Positions 61,453-64,000 of a stretch of DNA of 64,000 nucleotides are shown one piece after another. Source of the stretch: a bacterium (GTDB lineage Bacteria > Spirochaetota > Leptospiria > Leptospirales > Leptonemataceae); NCBI GenBank assembly GCA_024742665.1, contig JANSYA010000009.1, forward strand, positions 179,085 to 243,084, read 5' to 3'. Numbering within the stretch: position 1 is the stretch's first letter; the number at the start of each line of letters is the position of its first letter. The position numbers and the translations under genes are program-made. The notes beneath the pieces were generated by a model that worked only from the letters and a program-made list of their open reading frames with translations, made no database searches and was not told where the DNA came from.

Positions 61453-62019
61453 ATGAATGAGATGCGTTTAGTCCTGGTGGCCATGCTCGGCCTCACCTGC
61501 GCAGGCAATTGCAGTCTTACAAAGCCTGAATCCGAAACAGCCGCAGCTTTGCCGGTGCGTCTGTGTCAAATCGTCGTAGCGCCCCTGCAATACGCGCCGG
61601 CGTGGATTGACAACGGTCGAATCCTGCCGCGGCTCACGGGTAGATTCGGGCAGCCCCTGAGGACGCACCGCGAAGATAAACCCAACTTTTATCGACCTGA
61701 AGAAACGGATCAACACTATACGTATGACTTCCCGAATATCAGTTTCGAAACTGTGTACGTTCCACATATTCAAAAGGAAATTCTGGCCGGTGTCCGCTAC
61801 GCGGAGAACGCTTCACCGGGTCTGATCCCGCCGGGGACTCTTCAGAAGCCGCAGGATTTGTTTGCCTCTTTCGGCGAGCCCGACGCAGTCAAAGCGGGCG
61901 AGTATGTCTATGGCGCAGACGACTGCTCCGGTCACGGATTTTCCGGAGTCGCGGCCCGGCTTTACTTTAGCTTTCAGGGCGAGAAGATGCGTCTCGAGAT
62001 TTTCTACGAGTTTGAGTGA
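61453..62019 (+). CDS. Lipoprotein of unknown function
   Basis: 188 aa. Signal peptide with LTCAGNC lipobox-like end. The mature part has APAWIDNGRILPRLTGRFGQPLRTHREDKPNFYRPEETDQHYTYDF, then ISFETVYVPHIQKEILAGVRYAENA, PQDLFASFGEPDAVKAGEYVYGADDCSGHGFSGVAARLYFSFQ and RLEIFYEFE. The repeated FGEP/FGQP and Y/F-rich beta strands suggest a small SmpA/BamE-like sensor of two halves, but this is an inference from pattern only. Located between the CA terminator and small unknown genes. Confidence 0.7.
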   Translation: MNEMRLVLVAMLGLTCAGNCSLTKPESETAAALPVRLCQIVVAPLQYAPAWIDNGRILPRLTGRFGQPLRTHREDKPNFYRPEETDQHYTYDFPNISFETVYVPHIQKEILAGVRYAENASPGLIPPGTLQKPQDLFASFGEPDAVKAGEYVYGADDCSGHGFSGVAARLYFSFQGEKMRLEIFYEFE

Positions 62020-62081
62020 TTAGGTTATAAGCTCTAAAAACTCATCGAGCCCATGAAAATGAAGAGCGACGAAATTTCGTC

Positions 62082-62327
62082 ATGAGGATGAAGGATAATA
62101 TTCTGTCTGTGGTGCAGCCACATCCGGAGGTGCCCCCATTGCTTCAGAAGGCGGGTTCAGAAAATGTCGATCCTGAAAAAGTTCTCAACATTTTGGCCGG
62201 ACTTATAGAGACGTATTTGCAAGAATGCAAACTGCCGTGCACCGATCGCAGCGAAATTACACTTCGATTAAGGATATCCGAAGACTCGATCTCGCAGGCA
62301 GGTCGCTGTAGTAAAGAAGAAACATGA
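62082..62327 (+). CDS. Small hypothetical protein (81 aa)
   Basis: An 81-codon frame with a helical, acidic character (PHPEVPPLLQKAGSENVDPEKVLNILAGLIETYLQECKLPC) and no known motif. The region is less GC-rich than the rest of the window. There is no clear ribosome site. It may be real or a fortuitous frame; it is kept because no overlapping gene competes for it. Confidence 0.4.
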   Translation: MRMKDNILSVVQPHPEVPPLLQKAGSENVDPEKVLNILAGLIETYLQECKLPCTDRSEITLRLRISEDSISQAGRCSKEET

Positions 62328-62543
62328 AGGGGATCACGCACATATTCGTGAGTCGATCAGCACTCGCCACACAAATTCGAGTGATTTGCCAGCTTTCGCT
62401 GTAGGCGGCAATCGATAAAGCATGGTTTCACCCGCACTAGAATCAGAGAGTTGAACTGGGATCCCTTCAAAAATGAGTTTGTTGCTGTCGAAGTGGACTT
62501 TATGCGCCCTCGAAAATAAAATACACCAGCAGGTTGCCCGGGA

Positions 62544-62819
62544 ATGGATACTGTTAATAAATACAGGCAGTTGTATCGAGAAGGTAAGAGGCCTACGGAA
62601 GTACTACAGTATGCGATGGATCACTTTATGGTGGATCCGGAGCGCCCCGGGAATGCTCTGGATCTGTTTCTTAAGGCCTTCAATCTTGACGTCGGCAAGG
62701 GTCAGCTGATAACCGCATGGCTCTTAAAGGCGCCGGATATTTCTACGGAGAAAATAGATGAGCTGTTGCAGAAATATATCGAGCGGCAGCGGGGTGTGTG
62801 GAAAAAATCTGAAAAATAG
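62544..62819 (+). CDS. Small hypothetical protein (91 aa)
   Basis: 91 aa with amphipathic helices: VNKYRQLYREGKRPTEVLQYAMDHF, NALDLFLKAFNLDVGKGQLITAWLLKAPDISTEKIDELLQKYIERQ. The GGGA just before the ATG may serve as a ribosome site. No family recognised; the helix-turn pattern could be a small regulatory or bacterial stress protein. It is in a lower-GC stretch together with the 81-aa frame. Confidence 0.55.
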   Translation: MDTVNKYRQLYREGKRPTEVLQYAMDHFMVDPERPGNALDLFLKAFNLDVGKGQLITAWLLKAPDISTEKIDELLQKYIERQRGVWKKSEK

Positions 62820-62853
62820 AGAGTGTAAATAACTCAGCGGATGGCATTGATGA

Positions 62854-63642
62854 TTACGCGGTTTTTGGCGGGCTGTGTTTCAGCGCTTCGCGCTCGGCTT
62901 TGCGTTTTTGATAGGCCGCAGCCTGGTCCATATCGACGCGCGAATCCACGCGCCCGTACTTTTCTTCGAGATAGTCTTCCGCCCGGCGAACCATCGCCAT
63001 CATACGTTCTTCCAACTGCTGGCGTTCGGCTTCCTGTCCGCCTTCGCCGTCCAGTTTACGTGGTACGATGTAGGGTTCGCCGATACTCATCGCGATTTTC
63101 GAAAATGGTTTGGGAATAAAGAACTGATCCCAGGAACGAAAGGGCCAGGCCCGTGTGCAGGCGTAACCGATCGGAACGATGGGAGCTCCGGTGCTCTGGG
63201 ATAGAATCGCCGTGCCGAACTGGAATTTGTAAACCGGGCCTTTCGGTCCGTCTGGAGCCATGATGACGGAGCGCTGATCGCGTTTGATGGTTTTTAGAAG
63301 CGCCTGGAACGCTTCGCGGCCGCCCCTGGTGCTGGAACCGCGCGTCGTTTTGGCCCCGAAGAGGTTTGCGGTGTGCGACATGAATTCGCCGTCATTGGAT
63401 TGGCTGACCAACACATTTAACGGGATGCCTCTGGGAATCACCCGCGCAGAAAAGTAGTACAACAGAATGAACATATTGTTATGCCAGAAACTGAATACGG
63501 CCGGTCGCGGATTCTCAACCAGATCGTCGAGATGCTCTTTGCCCAGTTCGACGACGATCGTGCAGGTCGCGGTGATCAGTCGCACTACCAGGTACAGCAG
63601 GCCGGCTGCTAACCAGTTCGTAAAGTTTTTCCATATACTCAT
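62854..63642 (-). CDS. Lysophospholipid acyltransferase-like protein (DUF374)
   Basis: 262 aa. N-terminal membrane segment (WLAAGLLYLVVRLITATCTIVV) followed by the DUF374 region: RPAVFSFWHNNMFILLYYFSARVIPRGIPLNVLVSQSNDGEFM, STRGGREAFQALLKTIKRDQRSVIMAPDGPKGPVYKFQFGTAILSQSTGAPIVPIGYA. The FWHNN and DGPKGP motifs take the place of the HX4D and the acyl-acceptor box in relatives of 1-acyl-glycerol-3-phosphate acyltransferases. C-terminal Lys/Glu-rich tail. It is probably a lipid A or phospholipid acyltransferase-like enzyme of the inner membrane; the exact substrate is unknown. Confidence 0.87.
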   Translation of the reverse strand: MSIWKNFTNWLAAGLLYLVVRLITATCTIVVELGKEHLDDLVENPRPAVFSFWHNNMFILLYYFSARVIPRGIPLNVLVSQSNDGEFMSHTANLFGAKTTRGSSTRGGREAFQALLKTIKRDQRSVIMAPDGPKGPVYKFQFGTAILSQSTGAPIVPIGYACTRAWPFRSWDQFFIPKPFSKIAMSIGEPYIVPRKLDGEGGQEAERQQLEERMMAMVRRAEDYLEEKYGRVDSRVDMDQAAAYQKRKAEREALKHSPPKTA

Positions 63643-63951
63643 TGTTGTGTCCGTTCACTGGAAAGCGGGTCGATGGGAGAGCAAGGACTTTCTTAACGGC
63701 GCTAGTTTTGTAAGTGAAGATGAAAGCAATCCGACGCTGCCATTCGCTTTGCGATACTTTTGATTCAAAAGTGAAGCACCGCCGCCGGGATTCATGAGTT
63801 GTCGAAGCTTCGGTCAATAGAAGAGTCCGGACCGCATTCCAGTGCGCGCTCGCACCTTCTGCTACTCGAATTGAATCACTAAATCGGTACGGCAAATGGC
63901 ACCAGTTGCCGCGTTGAAAAACGTATTCGTACGAATCGATTTTTGTCAATC
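63643..63951. other. Intergenic region of about 310 bp
   Basis: I see no gene, RNA or strong repeat here. A minus-strand frame across 63515-63949 overlaps the acyltransferase gene and lacks coding character. Confidence 0.4.
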
Positions 63952-64000
63952 TTAATCGGCCGCACGGCGATCCCAGAGTTTTTGCATATCGGCTTTCAAC
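63952..64000 (-). CDS. C-terminal end of a gene cut by the window edge
   Basis: Reverse-strand frame reads to a TAA at 63952-63954 as LKADMQKLWDRRAAD, a helical charged tail, from the window edge. Too short to identify; coding nature is inferred from its codon composition and position only. Confidence 0.35.
   Translation of the reverse strand, partial: LKADMQKLWDRRAAD

Noticed and set aside
63515..63949. 144-codon minus-strand frame
   Set aside because: It overlaps the DUF374 acyltransferase gene in another frame and has no coding signature.
1..64000. CRISPR array, insertion sequence or phage genes
   Set aside because: No regularly spaced identical repeats with unique spacers, no transposase or integrase motifs, and no phage structural genes were seen.

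Overview
The window looks like chromosomal DNA of a GC-rich Gram-negative bacterium. It is gene-dense on both strands and rich in lipoproteins and secreted or outer-membrane proteins (OmpA, a beta-barrel ending in Phe, FnIII and ankyrin lipoproteins). Three 7TM-DISM or partner-switching signalling proteins, two class III adenylate cyclases, FapA and several signal-peptide proteins of no known family fit a spirochaete of the Leptospirales type (Leptonema/Turneriella-like). That placement is inferred from gene content; no rRNA or other decisive marker is present.

Layout. 1-3.1 kb: partial FapA (minus), a secreted unknown protein, a patatin phospholipase and a palindromic/tandem repeat patch. 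3.1-3.7 kb (minus): the most unusual gene, an exported 206-aa protein whose body aligns with eukaryotic actin subdomains 1 and 2 and whose last 24 residues align with the actin C-terminus, with the actin middle (subdomains 3 and 4) absent. 4-11.7 kb (plus): START-like/cyclase fusion, OmpA lipoprotein plus beta-barrel, membrane protein, FG-GAP/ASPIC protein, tandem universal stress protein. 11.8-19.4 kb: MATE exporter, serC, Bpt aminoacyl-transferase, SDR, sulfurtransferase, old yellow enzyme. 19.5-25.4 kb (minus): an envelope cluster with a three-gene acylation cassette of MBOAT, an overlapping 45-aa DltX-like microprotein and a DltD/AlgJ-like SGNH protein. 25.6-30.5 kb: DUF2855, aminotransferase, Uma2 (apparently leaderless promoter), aldose epimerase and Smr. 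30.6-37.1 kb: a large hybrid kinase, a lipoprotein patatin and a GAF-cyclase. 37.2-40.6 kb: small metabolic and repair genes (trmO, msrA) and membrane proteins.

40.7-47.4 kb (minus) is one very large SpvB/FG-GAP/RHS protein. It is followed by about 0.8 kb without a convincing gene that holds one nearly complete but aberrant tRNA-like sequence and several tRNA fragments. 48.2-51.8 kb carries a STAS protein plus 7TM-DISM PP2C phosphatase and a divergent MerR regulator. 52-64 kb has PEP synthase, a tandem pair of diverged secreted paralogues, acyl-CoA ligase, Sfp-type phosphopantetheinyl transferase, a DJ-1/PfpI lipoprotein, an SH3-like pseudogene with a frameshift and an amber codon, a lipoprotein beta-carbonic anhydrase with a strong terminator hairpin, small unknown genes and a DUF374 acyltransferase.

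Themes: envelope modification (MBOAT/DltX/DltD, acyltransferases, patatins), membrane-linked signalling (cyclases, DISM receptors, partner switching) and surface or secreted repeat proteins. Family names come from reading motifs in the translations; no database search was run.
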